Positions 27,931 through 37,155 are shown, counted from the stretch's first letter. The stretch is 64,000 nt of DNA from Mesorhizobium sp. (GCF_017306545.1 NZ_JAFKID010000004.1:1-64000); one strand, 5' to 3'. The notes: a model not told the origin generated them from the letters alone. A program made the numbers and translations.

Positions 27931-28493
27931 GTTGTCCCCGTTCTTTGCGGGACCGCATCAGGCCGCCCCTGGATCGGGGACGATTAAGAGAACCGGAAAC
28001 TTGCCCTCTGCAACAAGCGTCAGGGCGTAGTAGTAGCGTGGCGTAGAGAAACAGGTGTTCGGCGGAACGGACGAATACTTGAGTTGCTGTAATCGGTGCT
28101 TATTGCGCGTCGCGCGCGGGGGCCATGCGATTCAATGCTTTCACGACATACGTGCCAGCGGGAGGCCTTTGGCGGGCAGGTGCGGATGGCTTGCGCATGC
28201 GAGTGTCGGGGGGTAACGGGGACCGAACGCCCTGATTGGAACCCTCCGGATGAATCTGCCAGTCCTGTATCAGCCGCGCGTCGGATCAGACGTGCTGAAT
28301 ATGATGCTCTTGGCGTTCGATATTTCGCGCACAGCGAAGAGCGGAAGCGGCGGGAAGAAGCTCACCCTCGCGGACATGGACGAATATTGGGATTTCTGCC
28401 GGGCGGCCGCAAATATTCGGGTTCGAAGTCAATCTGCTTGACTGACGATCCAAGCAACTGAGCTTTCGGATTGGCTGGCGTTTGAGCCTAGCC
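27931..28493. other. Gap upstream of trbB; probable trb promoter region
   Basis: About 560 bases between the start of trbB and the end of the CopG-like gene. Apart from a doubtful 63-codon frame described separately, no gene, tRNA or clear terminator is seen. As the trb operon begins here, the promoter and operator for conjugation are expected, but no sequence match was found that could be defended. Confidence 0.4.
28250..28441 (+). CDS. Doubtful small hypothetical protein
   Basis: A 63-codon frame (MNLPVLYQPRVGSDVLNMML...) with balanced amino acid composition, in a gap, on the strand opposite the flanking transfer genes. No convincing ribosome-binding site precedes the ATG and no family is recognized. 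It may be a small regulator or chance. Confidence 0.25.
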   Translation: MNLPVLYQPRVGSDVLNMMLLAFDISRTAKSGSGGKKLTLADMDEYWDFCRAAANIRVRSQSA

Positions 28494-28946
28494 CTATTCA
28501 TCGGCTCCGTTTCTGCGAGGGTCGATAGACGGGGACACATCTTCGGAAATCTCCTGGCGCAGCTTCGGCCCCTTGGCGAGGCGGCGTCCGAGCGCGGCGA
28601 CGAAGGCGTCGTAGCGCTCGCCCGCCTGGGCACGCGCTGCGGCCTGGGCCGGCTCAGGCAACGGCGGGTTCGTGGTGAGCCAGAAGCGCACGAACACGGC
28701 TAGCATCTCCACAGAGATTCCGAGGTCGCGCTCCATGCGGGTCATGCGACGGTCGAGCTGATCGAGGCGCTTTGTCGTCGCTGCCTCCTGGCGCTCGGCC
28801 GCATCTGGCGACAGGAAGGACGCGATCGCCGCCTCGGCGATCAGCGAGCGCGATTGGTCGCGCCGGGCAGCATGAGCGGCCAACGCCTTCATCACCTCGG
28901 ATTCGAGGTAGACCGACAGGCGCTGCTTCTTCGGCGGCTTCGACAT
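28494..28946 (-). CDS. CopG-like ribbon-helix-helix protein next to traG
   Basis: A 150-residue protein with an N-terminal RHH motif (KKQRLSVYLESEVMKALAAH, about residues 6-25) and a helical body with LDQLDRRMTRMERDLGISVE. In related ICEs a CopG-family protein follows traG and is taken for a transfer regulator or relaxosome accessory. The start at 28946 lies seven bases beyond traG. The open frame continues farther upstream inside traG but without family character. Confidence 0.8.
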   Translation of the reverse strand: MSKPPKKQRLSVYLESEVMKALAAHAARRDQSRSLIAEAAIASFLSPDAAERQEAATTKRLDQLDRRMTRMERDLGISVEMLAVFVRFWLTTNPPLPEPAQAAARAQAGERYDAFVAALGRRLAKGPKLRQEISEDVSPSIDPRRNGADE

Positions 28947-28953
28947 CAGCGCC

Positions 28954-30945
28954 TCACAGTTCCATGCCGTCGTCGGGATCGAGCGAGACCTGGCGCGCCA
29001 CGCCCTGCATGATCTGAGTGGCGCGACTGATGCGGACCGCATCGTCATCGGCATTATCATCGAAGCTGCCATCGAACTCGTTCTCGATCGGCGCCTTATT
29101 CTCGGCCGGTATGGCGCGCGCCAGTTCGGGTTGGCGGCGCTGCTCCGATCCGGTCGGATCTTCATCGTCGGCGTCGGCCGCGGCCAAGCCCTCGGCGATG
29201 GCTGTCATCGGACGGGCCGGAAGCGGCAACCGGCTCCAGTCGTCGGTGCTTGCCCGCGACGGCTTGGTCGCGGCCGGCGGCGGCATGATCCGCTCCCGGA
29301 ATCGTCGGTCCTCGAAGTAGCGCGCCTTCTTCGCCCGGATCGGCGCTGTACCCGCGACCATGACGATCTCGTCGGCCGGCGGGAGCTGCATGATCTCGCC
29401 GGGGGTGAGCAGCGGCCTGGCCGTTTCCGAGCGAGAGACCATGAGGTGGCCCAGCCAAGGCGACAGCCGATGGCCGGCATAGTTGCGCATGGCGCGCATC
29501 TCGGTCGCCGTGCCGAGCGCATCCGACACGCGCTTGGCGGTGCGCTCGTCGTTCGTCGCGAAGCTGACGCGGACGTGGCAATTGTCGAGGATCGAGTTGT
29601 TTGGCCCGTAGGCCTTCTCGATCTGGTTCAGCGACTGCGCGATCAGGAAGCTCTTCAGGCCATAGCCGGCCATGAACGCCAGCGCGCTCTCGAAGAAGTC
29701 GAGGCGGCCGAGCGCAGGGAATTCGTCGAGCATCAGCAGCAGTCGATGGCGATTGCCCTTCGCGTGCAGGTCCTCGGTCAGTCGCCGTCCGATCTGATTG
29801 AGGATCAAACGGATCAGGGGCTTGGTTCGGGCGATGTCGGATGGCGGTACGACCAGGTAGAGGCTGGTCGGCTGGCGACCTCCGACGATGTCGGAGATCC
29901 GCCAGTCGCAGCGGCGCGTCACCTCGGCGACGACGGGATCGCGATAAAGGCCGAGGAAAGACATCGCGGTCGAGAGCACGCCGGAGCGCTCGTTGTCGGA
30001 TTTGTTGAGCAGCTCGCGTGCCGCTGAGGCGATGACGGGATGCGGCCCGGCCTCGCCGAGATGGGCGGTCTTCATCATCGCGGCAAGTGTCGACTCGATC
30101 GGCCGCTTCGGATCGGACAGGAAGGCGGCGACGCCGGCGAGCGTCTTGCCCTCCTCGGCGTAGAGGACATGGAGGATCGCGCCGACCAGGAGCGCGTGGC
30201 TGGTTTTCTCCCAGTGGTTTCGCTTTTCCAGTGAGCCCTCGGGATCGACCAGGATGTCAGCGATGTTCTGGACGTCGCGCACCTCCCACTCGCCGCGGCG
30301 CACCTCGAGCAGCGGATTGTAGGCCGCCGACTTCGCATTGGTTGGGTCGAAGAGCAGCACGCGGCCGTGTCGGGCTCGGAAGCCAGCCGTCAGCGTCCAG
30401 TTCTCGCCCTTGATGTCGTGGACGATGGCCGAGCCTGGCCAAGTCAGCAGCGACGGCACGACAAGGCCGACGCCTTTACCCGAGCGGGTCGGCGCGAAGC
30501 ACAGCACATGCTCCGGCCCGTCGTGCCTGAGATAGGCGCGATCGAACTTGCCGAGCACGACGCCATCCTCGCCAAGCAGGCCCGCGCCACGCACCTCATC
30601 GGCGCGCGCCCAGCGCGCCGAGCCGAAGGTCTCTGCGTTCTTCGCCTCGCGGGCGCGCCAGACCGACATGCCGATCGCGACCCCGATCGAGATGAAGCCG
30701 CCCGAAGCCGCGATGTAGGCACCCTCGACGAAGATCGGTGGCGCGTAGGCGTCGTAGAAGTACCACCACGGAAAGAAAGACCACGGATAGTAGATCGGCC
30801 AGTGGCCGAGCATGAACCAAGGTGGCCCGAGCTGCGGCTGGAAGCCGAGCTTGTAGGCGGTCCATTGGGTGGCGGCCCAGGTCGTCAGCAGGACGATGGC
30901 GAAGACGGTGAGGATCTGCCCCCACAGGATCTTGGTGGCGGACAT
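28954..30945 (-). CDS. traG: Type IV coupling protein TraG (VirD4 family)
   Basis: Inner-membrane ATPase that brings the relaxase-DNA complex to the secretion channel. The 663-residue protein has two N-terminal membrane segments (about 11-28 and 73-95), Walker A APTRSGKG at 151-158, and Walker B in LLLMLDEFPALGRL. The C-terminal tail is acidic. It lies between the relaxase gene and copG, as in Tn4371-like elements. Confidence 0.95.
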   Translation of the reverse strand: MSATKILWGQILTVFAIVLLTTWAATQWTAYKLGFQPQLGPPWFMLGHWPIYYPWSFFPWWYFYDAYAPPIFVEGAYIAASGGFISIGVAIGMSVWRAREAKNAETFGSARWARADEVRGAGLLGEDGVVLGKFDRAYLRHDGPEHVLCFAPTRSGKGVGLVVPSLLTWPGSAIVHDIKGENWTLTAGFRARHGRVLLFDPTNAKSAAYNPLLEVRRGEWEVRDVQNIADILVDPEGSLEKRNHWEKTSHALLVGAILHVLYAEEGKTLAGVAAFLSDPKRPIESTLAAMMKTAHLGEAGPHPVIASAARELLNKSDNERSGVLSTAMSFLGLYRDPVVAEVTRRCDWRISDIVGGRQPTSLYLVVPPSDIARTKPLIRLILNQIGRRLTEDLHAKGNRHRLLLMLDEFPALGRLDFFESALAFMAGYGLKSFLIAQSLNQIEKAYGPNNSILDNCHVRVSFATNDERTAKRVSDALGTATEMRAMRNYAGHRLSPWLGHLMVSRSETARPLLTPGEIMQLPPADEIVMVAGTAPIRAKKARYFEDRRFRERIMPPPAATKPSRASTDDWSRLPLPARPMTAIAEGLAAADADDEDPTGSEQRRQPELARAIPAENKAPIENEFDGSFDDNADDDAVRISRATQIMQGVARQVSLDPDDGMEL

Positions 30946-30973
30946 GACGGGGTCCTTTCGGTTGGGATGGTGG

Positions 30974-32710
30974 TCACAGGCCGAGCCCCCGTTGCCGGCC
31001 GAAGCTCCAGTCGACGCCGCCGTCGCCGCGGGCGACGCCAGAGACGTGTTTGCCGAGCTGCCTTTCGAGCGACGGCGACCACGGGACGAGGCTGAAGCCG
31101 AGGCCCTCGTCCAGCATCGCGAAGCGGCCGGTCGCGAGCGTGAGGCGTCGTTGGTACGTGCCGGTCACGTATTCGCCGGGTTGGGGTTTGACCTGCGGCC
31201 GGCCGGTCTCGGCGGCGATCTTTTCCGCAACCGCGTCCAGTTCGCGGCGGCGAAGCGTATCGACCAGGCCTGGCTGAAAGCTGACACCCCGGTTCTGGCG
31301 CTCAGCGAGACCTTGGCCGACCAGATGCTCGGCGCGGCGATCCATGGCGTCACGCACCTCGGCGCCGAAACCGCCGCCAAGCGCGACGGGCTCGCGCGCA
31401 ATGTTCTGCCGGTCGAGCCAGGTCGCGCCCGTGGCGGTGACCTGCCGTTCGATGTCGAGGTCGGAGCGGACCGCAATCGCCACCCGCCGCTGGCCGCGCG
31501 CATCATCGAATTTCCGGAGCTCGACGATCGAGCCCGGCGCGCTGTCGCCGGCCGCGTCGAGGTCGGGCAGCTTGATGTGATGGGTGCGGCCATCGACGCC
31601 GTCGACCACGGCGAAGGCCGTGCCCTTCAGCTCGTCGTCGAGACCACGGGCGACCAGGCGGCCGATGACCGGATCGTTGAGGCTTTCCGAGGCGAGTACA
31701 TAGCTCGCTGCGCCACGGGCGATGCCGCGCGCGGTCAGGCCATGGTGGATGCGCTTGATGATGTCGCCGCGCTCACCAAGTTCGCGCAACGTCGCCTCGG
31801 CTTTCTGCGAAATCGTCCACTGGCTAGGACCGATCTCGTCGGCGAGCCCGAGCCCTTCGAGCTTGCGCAGCCGCCCGATCTTCAGCGCGTGGAATTCATC
31901 TGGCTGCCGGTCGGCATGCGGCGCGAGATCGATGATGCCGGTGCGATAGGCGTCGCGGGCGAGCTGGCGATCGAGATTGGTCCAGCGGTCGGCGTCGATC
32001 TGGCGCTCGAGGGTCTGCCGGATCTCCTGATCGGTGCGCGGTCCCAGCTCCTGGGTGATGAGGTCGCGCGCCCGATCGCGCATGCCCTCTTTTATATAGT
32101 CGCGCGAGATGACCAGGTTCTCGCCGTCATCTCGCACGCCGCGGACTATCAGATGGACATGCGGATGCTCGGTGTTCCAGTGATCGACCGCCACCCATTC
32201 GAGCCTCGTTCCGAGATCCTTCTCCATCTGGCCGACCAGCTCGCGGGTGAAACCCTTCAGGTCGGACATCTCCAGTGCGTCGTCCGGCGAGACGATGAAG
32301 CGGAAATGGTGGCGGTCATCCTCGGCGCGCTCAGCGAAACCCTTGACGTCGACATCATCCCCTCCCGGACCGAACAGCCGGGCCTTCTCCCCGTCACGGG
32401 TGACGCCATCACGGCGCAGATAGTCGAGATGTGTTGATAGCGGCGCGGAGCGGCCACCGTGACGGACGACGCGGGCCTTGATCACCGCGCCGCGCGAGCG
32501 CGCGGTGATGAGGCGGTTCGCCTGGATCGAGGCGCACTGGCCGCGTCCGAACCGGGACCGCGCTCCGGACCCGATCTTCCCTTGCCGGGAGACGCTGCCG
32601 CCGGCGCGCTGGGCCGCCGCCAGCGCCTGGGCGATGAAGGGCCGTGCGCGCTGTGCGCTGGTCGAGCGGATGCGACCTGGCCTGACGCGGAAATCGCGCT
32701 CGTCGCTCAT
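30974..32710 (-). CDS. DUF3363 relaxase (VirD2/TraI-like)
   Basis: DNA-nicking enzyme that starts transfer at oriT. The 578-residue protein has the HUH triad HPHVH at 182-186, a likely catalytic tyrosine in THLDYLRRDGV (Tyr97) and the C-terminal DUF3363 region with RGLDDELKGTAFAVVDGVDG. An ATG six codons upstream is possible; the one at 32710 (MSDERDF) is chosen for family fit. The N-terminal ~80 residues are basic and may bind DNA. A nick-like site is 149 bases upstream of the start. Confidence 0.9.
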   Translation of the reverse strand: MSDERDFRVRPGRIRSTSAQRARPFIAQALAAAQRAGGSVSRQGKIGSGARSRFGRGQCASIQANRLITARSRGAVIKARVVRHGGRSAPLSTHLDYLRRDGVTRDGEKARLFGPGGDDVDVKGFAERAEDDRHHFRFIVSPDDALEMSDLKGFTRELVGQMEKDLGTRLEWVAVDHWNTEHPHVHLIVRGVRDDGENLVISRDYIKEGMRDRARDLITQELGPRTDQEIRQTLERQIDADRWTNLDRQLARDAYRTGIIDLAPHADRQPDEFHALKIGRLRKLEGLGLADEIGPSQWTISQKAEATLRELGERGDIIKRIHHGLTARGIARGAASYVLASESLNDPVIGRLVARGLDDELKGTAFAVVDGVDGRTHHIKLPDLDAAGDSAPGSIVELRKFDDARGQRRVAIAVRSDLDIERQVTATGATWLDRQNIAREPVALGGGFGAEVRDAMDRRAEHLVGQGLAERQNRGVSFQPGLVDTLRRRELDAVAEKIAAETGRPQVKPQPGEYVTGTYQRRLTLATGRFAMLDEGLGFSLVPWSPSLERQLGKHVSGVARGDGGVDWSFGRQRGLGL

Positions 32711-32799
32711 AGCCGAGGCTCCGCACATCGCGCAAAGCCGATGTTTTCATTGACCAAAGCGCGAGCGCGCAGGCTGCGCCGGTCAGGCGCACCTCGCGA

Positions 32800-32890
32800 A
32801 AGCGCGGTATAACCCATTGAAAATGCACAACCGAACCGAAGCGCACATCGCGCCCCTTTATCCTGCCATCGTGCGGTTGTGCTTGCGGTC
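32800..32890. other. oriT: Probable origin of transfer (oriT) with IncP-type nick sequence
   Basis: TATCCTGC at 32859-32866 equals the nick region of IncP plasmids (cleavage after TATCCTG). It lies inside an inverted repeat, GCACAACCG (32825-32833) and CGGTTGTGC (32874-32882). The site is in the 244-base gap between the relaxase and transglycosylase genes, the usual oriT position. Nicking itself is inferred. Confidence 0.68.
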
Positions 32891-32954
32891 CTCCCTCCCG
32901 ATGCCCTCCAATCTGCGCCGGGGTTCGCCATGCTGCGATTGACGGGTGAGGCGG

Positions 32955-33731
32955 TCATCGCGGGCCTGCAACCTCGCGCCGGGAGACGAACAGGCCGCCT
33001 GTCGTGTTCGCGTCGGCCGAGACATCGCGCGGATGAACCGTCGGCTCACTGCCGCCCGGCTGCGCATCCGATGGTGCAGCCGCTGCACCGGGAGCGCGCT
33101 CGGACCCGCCGATAAAGAGCGGCGCGCGTGTCCAGGCCAGCGGGTCAGCGGCCGCGACATTGACGACGGCAGCAGACGGTTCGCCGCCGACAAGGGGCGC
33201 GAGCTGAGCGACATAGGCGCGCGTCTCCGCCGGCAACGGGCGGCCGTTCGCGAGGTACTCGTCGTACCGCCCAGGCCCCGCATTGTATGCCGAGAGAAAG
33301 CCTGGCGCGCCGTAGCGATCATAGAGTTCGCGCATGTAAGCCGTGCCCGCGATGATGTTTTCGCGGAGATCGAACGGGTCGCTTCCAAGCCGGTAACGGG
33401 CGCGCAGATAGGCCCAGGTGTCGGGCATGAGCTGCATCAGTCCCATCGCACCCTTGGGCGAGACAGCGCGCGCGTCGTTGGCGCTCTCAACGCGCATGAG
33501 GGCCCGAATCCACGCGACGGGAATGCCGAACCGCTGCGAGGCCTCTGCTACGAAGGCGGCGAACGGCGTGCTCGCCTCGGCCGGAACCGGCGGCACGGTC
33601 TGAGCGTACCCCGGCGACGTCTGGGCGGCAGCCAGGGACAGGCCGGAAAGGAGAAGGAGGAGCAGCCGGGGGGCGGCACGGTGTTTCCTCGCGCCGCCCT
33701 GATGCTGCTGTGATCGATGCGAGGCGCGCAC
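32955..33731 (-). CDS. Lytic transglycosylase (conjugation-associated)
   Basis: Exported peptidoglycan hydrolase that opens the cell wall for the mating channel. The 258-residue precursor has a signal peptide (about 20-44) and an SLT domain with catalytic Glu82 in RVESANDARAVSPKGAMGLM, then QLMPDTW and AYNAGPGRYDEYL. The C-terminal ~80 residues are low in complexity. It is the last gene of the cluster running from parA. Confidence 0.92.
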   Translation of the reverse strand: MRASHRSQQHQGGARKHRAAPRLLLLLLSGLSLAAAQTSPGYAQTVPPVPAEASTPFAAFVAEASQRFGIPVAWIRALMRVESANDARAVSPKGAMGLMQLMPDTWAYLRARYRLGSDPFDLRENIIAGTAYMRELYDRYGAPGFLSAYNAGPGRYDEYLANGRPLPAETRAYVAQLAPLVGGEPSAAVVNVAAADPLAWTRAPLFIGGSERAPGAAAAPSDAQPGGSEPTVHPRDVSADANTTGGLFVSRREVAGPR

Positions 33732-33734
33732 CGA

Positions 33735-34070
33735 TCAGTCCTCCTTGCGCGGCTTGGCAGGCCGCGACCAGTGCAGCCCCCAGGCGGCATTGTCGTCGCC
33801 TGAACGGAAAAGATTGGCGCGTAGCGGGCGTGGAAACAGCGGGCTGTCGAGCTGCACGGAGACGTAGTCGCCGGCGCGCTCGCCGATATGCTTCCAACCG
33901 GCGCCGATCTCGATTCCCTCGTCGCCGCCAAGCAGGACGCGGAAGTCCGGCGCGTTCTCGGCTTCGGACGGTTCGGCCGGAACGAAGGCGAGTTCGGCGT
34001 CGATGCCGAGCGCCGTGAGCCGCCCGAAATAGCCGGATTTAGTGCGGGTGAATTGGCCGATCTGAGTCAT
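33735..34070 (-). CDS. DUF736 family protein (first copy)
   Basis: A 111-residue DUF736 protein, recognizable by MTQIGQFTRTKSGYFGRL at the start and the end motif WGLHWSRP. DUF736 genes are near-universal in alphaproteobacterial ICEs; function unknown. The start at 34070 follows AAGGAGAC. A second, diverged copy lies at 39260. It ends three bases before the transglycosylase gene. Confidence 0.88.
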   Translation of the reverse strand: MTQIGQFTRTKSGYFGRLTALGIDAELAFVPAEPSEAENAPDFRVLLGGDEGIEIGAGWKHIGERAGDYVSVQLDSPLFPRPLRANLFRSGDDNAAWGLHWSRPAKPRKED

Positions 34071-34104
34071 GGTCGTCTCCTTGTTGGTGGTTGGAAGTGG
34101 CAGT

Positions 34105-34650
34105 TCAGCGGGTCGGCGCGCGCCAGACGTAGCGGCCGTCGCCTTGCTCATCGGTCCAGAGCGGCGTCGCTCGACCGATCACGGTGTTGGTCGGCAGCGG
34201 GCCAAAGTAGCGGCCGTCGAGGCTGTCGCGGACCGACCAGTTCATCAGGAAGAGTTCGCCCTCGGCGATGCGGCGGCAGCCGTGCCAGACCGGCAAGGAA
34301 CGGCCGAGATGGTCGCGGTCCAGCGCATCGCCCATTGGCACGCCGTCGACCGTGATGACGTGATCGCGGCGGCAGACTTGCTGGCCGGGCACGCCCGCAA
34401 CGCGTTTCATCAGCGGCACGCCCTGGCCGATATAGCCGCGCGCTACCATGAAGGCGGCGAGTGGCTCGGGCGCGCGGACGGCGACGAGGTCGGTGACCTC
34501 GAAGCCGTCGCTAGGCGCGATGCTGTAGAGACCGATCGGCGTGCTGGCGGAGGCGTTCCAAACGAGCTTTGTCGGGAAATGGACGAACGTGGCGATCGCC
34601 ATTCCCATGGCCACGACGTAGGTGACCATGACGTAGCCGAAGCGGCTCAT
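34105..34650 (-). CDS. traF: Conjugal transfer peptidase TraF (S26 family)
   Basis: Signal-peptidase-like protein that matures the pilin TrbC. The 181-residue protein has an N-terminal anchor (about 6-24), catalytic Ser36 in ASASTPIGLY and general-base Lys82 in PLMKRVAGVPGQ, plus late motifs DSLDGRYFGP. It overlaps the DUF2840 gene by four bases. Confidence 0.92.
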   Translation of the reverse strand: MSRFGYVMVTYVVAMGMAIATFVHFPTKLVWNASASTPIGLYSIAPSDGFEVTDLVAVRAPEPLAAFMVARGYIGQGVPLMKRVAGVPGQQVCRRDHVITVDGVPMGDALDRDHLGRSLPVWHGCRRIAEGELFLMNWSVRDSLDGRYFGPLPTNTVIGRATPLWTDEQGDGRYVWRAPTR

Positions 34651-35165
34651 GATCCAGCCCTCCGACGCAGGAAGGCCCTATGGTGCTGGGCCGTGTAGGA
34701 TCGCGGCGGCTCGCCGGCGGTCATGCGGTTGTGAACGTGGCGCCAATGATCGGGCGACACCTCGCTTGGATCGATCCCAATCGCCTCGATCGCGTCGATC
34801 ATCTGCAGGACGCGTTCGACCTTCGGCCAGCCTTCGACCTTGAGCAGGATGTCGCCGCCCGGCCACACGAACGGCACGGTCTGCTGCGGTTCGGCAGCAC
34901 GCGTGGCGCGCAGCACGTCGAGGTGCGAGGAGATGGTGCCGTGGTCGTTCGCCGCCCAACGGACGAAGCCGAAGACGCTGTCCGGCGCGAAGCGCAGCAC
35001 GCGCCGGCGGCGGTCGAGGATCTGCTCGCCGACCTCGCGGCCGAACCTGATCCAGTTCTCGACGCGCTTCTCGATCCAGGTGAGTTCGACCTCCGTCAGG
35101 TCGTCCGGTGGCGGTGCGGCCGGTCTCGACGCGCCGCGCGCATGGATGGCGGCGGCGCCGGTCAT
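34647..35165 (-). CDS. DUF2840 family protein
   Basis: A 172-residue cytoplasmic protein of the DUF2840 family, found between parA and traF in related ICEs. Recognizable are EVELTWIEKRVENWIRFGRE and FAPDSVFGFVRWAANDHGT. No catalytic motif is evident. It overlaps both neighbours by four bases and so belongs to the par-tra transcript. Function unknown. Confidence 0.85.
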   Translation of the reverse strand: MTGAAAIHARGASRPAAPPPDDLTEVELTWIEKRVENWIRFGREVGEQILDRRRRVLRFAPDSVFGFVRWAANDHGTISSHLDVLRATRAAEPQQTVPFVWPGGDILLKVEGWPKVERVLQMIDAIEAIGIDPSEVSPDHWRHVHNRMTAGEPPRSYTAQHHRAFLRRRAGS

Positions 35166-35416
35166 GTCGCGTCTCCATTGCCTTCGGGGAATTCGCGCGC
35201 GAGCAGCTCGCGCAGCATGTCGGCCACGGTGACGCCGCGCTGGAAGGCGGCGATCTTGATTCTGGCCCGCTGGTCGGGCGTCACATCGATCGTCAACCGC
35301 GCTGAGTAGACGACCGCGTCGGGCACGCGTGGCGCAGGCGCGTCGGCCGCCCTGATCCAGTTCTCCGCGTTACCAGGGCGGGTGGCGAAGGCACGCTTTG
35401 GAGGCGTCGCGGTCAT
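35162..35416 (-). CDS. Small ribbon-helix-helix partition-associated protein
   Basis: An 84-residue protein with a C-terminal RHH-like region (SARLTIDVTPDQRARIKIAA, then RGVTVADMLRELL). It follows parA with a four-base overlap, the place of a ParG-type centromere-binding partner. That role is inferred from position and fold. Confidence 0.75.
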   Translation of the reverse strand: MTATPPKRAFATRPGNAENWIRAADAPAPRVPDAVVYSARLTIDVTPDQRARIKIAAFQRGVTVADMLRELLAREFPEGNGDAT

Positions 35417-36051
35417 GGCACGATCCTCCCGATCTCGGTCACGAGCGCGGCGATCTCGCGCGCGGCGGCGCTGTCGCTGTCGATTTCACCGACAAGCCGG
35501 CCCGTCTGTGCGGTATCGGCGAAGGCGACGCGCTGGCCGATGGTCGCGGCGAGCAGCGGCGGATCGTGGTCGGCGAGCGTCTCGGCCGTCTCGCGGGCGA
35601 TGACGGTGCGCGCGGCGCAGCGATTGAGGATGAACCGCGCCGCCAGCTGCGGGCGGTAGATGCGCGCCTCGACGAGCAGCGACAGCATCTCGGCCGACGC
35701 CCAACCATCGAACGGCGAAGGCTGCACCGGGATCAGCACCAGGTCGGCCGCGAGCAACGCCGAGCGCATCAGCCCGGCGACACGCGGCGGCCCGTCTATG
35801 ATGACGTGGTCGACGTCGCGAGCGATCTCCGGCGCCTCGCGATTCAAGGTGTCGCGCGCCAGGCCGACCACCCCGAAGAGCCGAGGCAGGCTTTCACGCG
35901 CTCTCTGCTGCGACCAGTCGAGCGCCGAGCCCTGCGGGTCGGCATCGATGACGGTGACGCGCTGGCCACGCTGAGCCCATTCGCCGGCGAGATGGAGCGC
36001 AATCGTCGTCTTGCCGACGCCGCCCTTCTGGTTGAGCAGCGCGACGATCAT
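35413..36051 (-). CDS. parA: ParA-family partition ATPase
   Basis: A 212-residue ATPase with the deviant Walker A KGGVGKTT (9-16), TVIDADPQGSALDW and HVIIDGPPR. It has no N-terminal DNA-binding extension, so it belongs to the short ParA type that works with RHH partners such as the product encoded next. It should stabilize the excised, replicating form of the ICE. Confidence 0.93.
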   Translation of the reverse strand: MIVALLNQKGGVGKTTIALHLAGEWAQRGQRVTVIDADPQGSALDWSQQRARESLPRLFGVVGLARDTLNREAPEIARDVDHVIIDGPPRVAGLMRSALLAADLVLIPVQPSPFDGWASAEMLSLLVEARIYRPQLAARFILNRCAARTVIARETAETLADHDPPLLAATIGQRVAFADTAQTGRLVGEIDSDSAAAREIAALVTEIGRIVP

Positions 36052-36187
36052 GACGGTCTCCCGGCGATCGGGGACTCGTCCACAGCGGACGAAAATGCGG
36101 TTTGCGTTAGAAAGATTCCGAAGGAATCTAGGTTAGAGAAGTTACGGGGCTCGCAAGTTGCTGATTCAGCGAGCGGAATCGACGATT

Positions 36188-36255
36188 TCGGTCCCCGATA
36201 GCACGAGGATCGCGTCCTCGATGGCACGATGGGTCCGGTCCCTGATAGCACGAGA
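36188..36255. repeat. Iteron-like repeats between parA and repA
   Basis: GATAGCACGAG occurs at 36198-36208 and again near 36244-36254, each preceded by GGTCCC(C/T). A third, weaker copy (GATGGCACGATG) lies between them near 36220. The copies are about 22-24 bases apart and sit just downstream of repA. Repeats of this kind beside a RepA gene suggest a replication origin. They could alternatively serve as par sites. Confidence 0.5.
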
Positions 36256-36259
36256 CGAT

Positions 36260-37150
36260 TCACAGCTTATCCCCGGAGCGCGTGGTTGAGCGACGACGTT
36301 GGCGTGGGATGCCGAGCGCATGCGGATCGATGGGTTTGAAGGAAAGGATTTCGGGACCGCCGACGCACTGCTCGATGGTTAGGCGGTAGCCGGGCAGCGG
36401 CTGGCGGCGGACGATGTCGCGCAGGTCGTAGGCGAAGTGCTTGAGCGGCGAGAGGCTGCCGGACTTTGCGTGCAGATGCGGAAAGTCGAAGCTCCAGCCG
36501 AACTCCTGTTTGCCGCCGTGTTTGCGCACCAGGCGATAGAGCCACCGCTCAAGTCCACCCGTCAGGCCGAAATATTCGCGGTCGATCGTCAGCACGAGCG
36601 CGTCGTCGAGGACGGCTGCATAGAACCAGTCGGGCACGATCAGCTCGAGGCCGAGCGGCCGGCCTCTGGCATCGGCGCGCTCTTTCCATTCGTTTATCCA
36701 CGAGAAGCGGTGCTGCCGCCGCTCGGTCGGTTGGCGGATGGATGTGGCAATCGTCGTGGACTGGAGGCGGTCGAGCGCGGCCTTTAATCGGTCGTAGTCG
36801 CGCAGGCTCACGCCGCGCCCAATGAACTGCAGAATCTCGTAAGGCGTGGTCGCCATCAGGCGCGACGGCCGCAGGCCCGCGTCACGCGCCTCGACGATCT
36901 GGGACGCGGCCCAGATAAGCACGTCGGCATCCCAAATGGTGGCCATGCCGTGCTCGGGTACGGCTTCCACGCGGATGACGATTGAGCCGGTCTTGAAGTC
37001 GATTGGGGCCAGCCGTTTTGACTTCCCGAGCGCGAAGAACGGGTACGCCATCAGATCCTGCGCGTCGCGCGGCGCGAGATCCCCAGGCAGCGCCCGGAAG
37101 AGATCGAGCTGCTCGCGTTCGCTGCTGTGATGGCGCGCCGACATCCGCAA
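36260..37150 (-). CDS. repA: Replication initiator protein RepA (RPA family)
   Basis: A 296-residue plasmid-type initiator with the features of the RepA/RPA family: LMAYPFFALGKSKR near the N-terminus, TPYEILQFIGRGVSLRDYDR, LTGGLERWLYRLVRKHGGKQ and the SFDFPHLHAKSGS region. It is common in Tn4371-like ICEs and may allow limited replication after excision. Iteron-like repeats lie just beyond its stop. Confidence 0.9.
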   Translation of the reverse strand: MRMSARHHSSEREQLDLFRALPGDLAPRDAQDLMAYPFFALGKSKRLAPIDFKTGSIVIRVEAVPEHGMATIWDADVLIWAASQIVEARDAGLRPSRLMATTPYEILQFIGRGVSLRDYDRLKAALDRLQSTTIATSIRQPTERRQHRFSWINEWKERADARGRPLGLELIVPDWFYAAVLDDALVLTIDREYFGLTGGLERWLYRLVRKHGGKQEFGWSFDFPHLHAKSGSLSPLKHFAYDLRDIVRRQPLPGYRLTIEQCVGGPEILSFKPIDPHALGIPRQRRRSTTRSGDKL

Positions 37151-37155
37151 TCGGC

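Noticed and set aside
28096-28461. A 121-codon plus-strand frame upstream of trbB
   Set aside because: No start signal and no plausible composition; the overlapping 63-codon frame is slightly better and is listed with low confidence.
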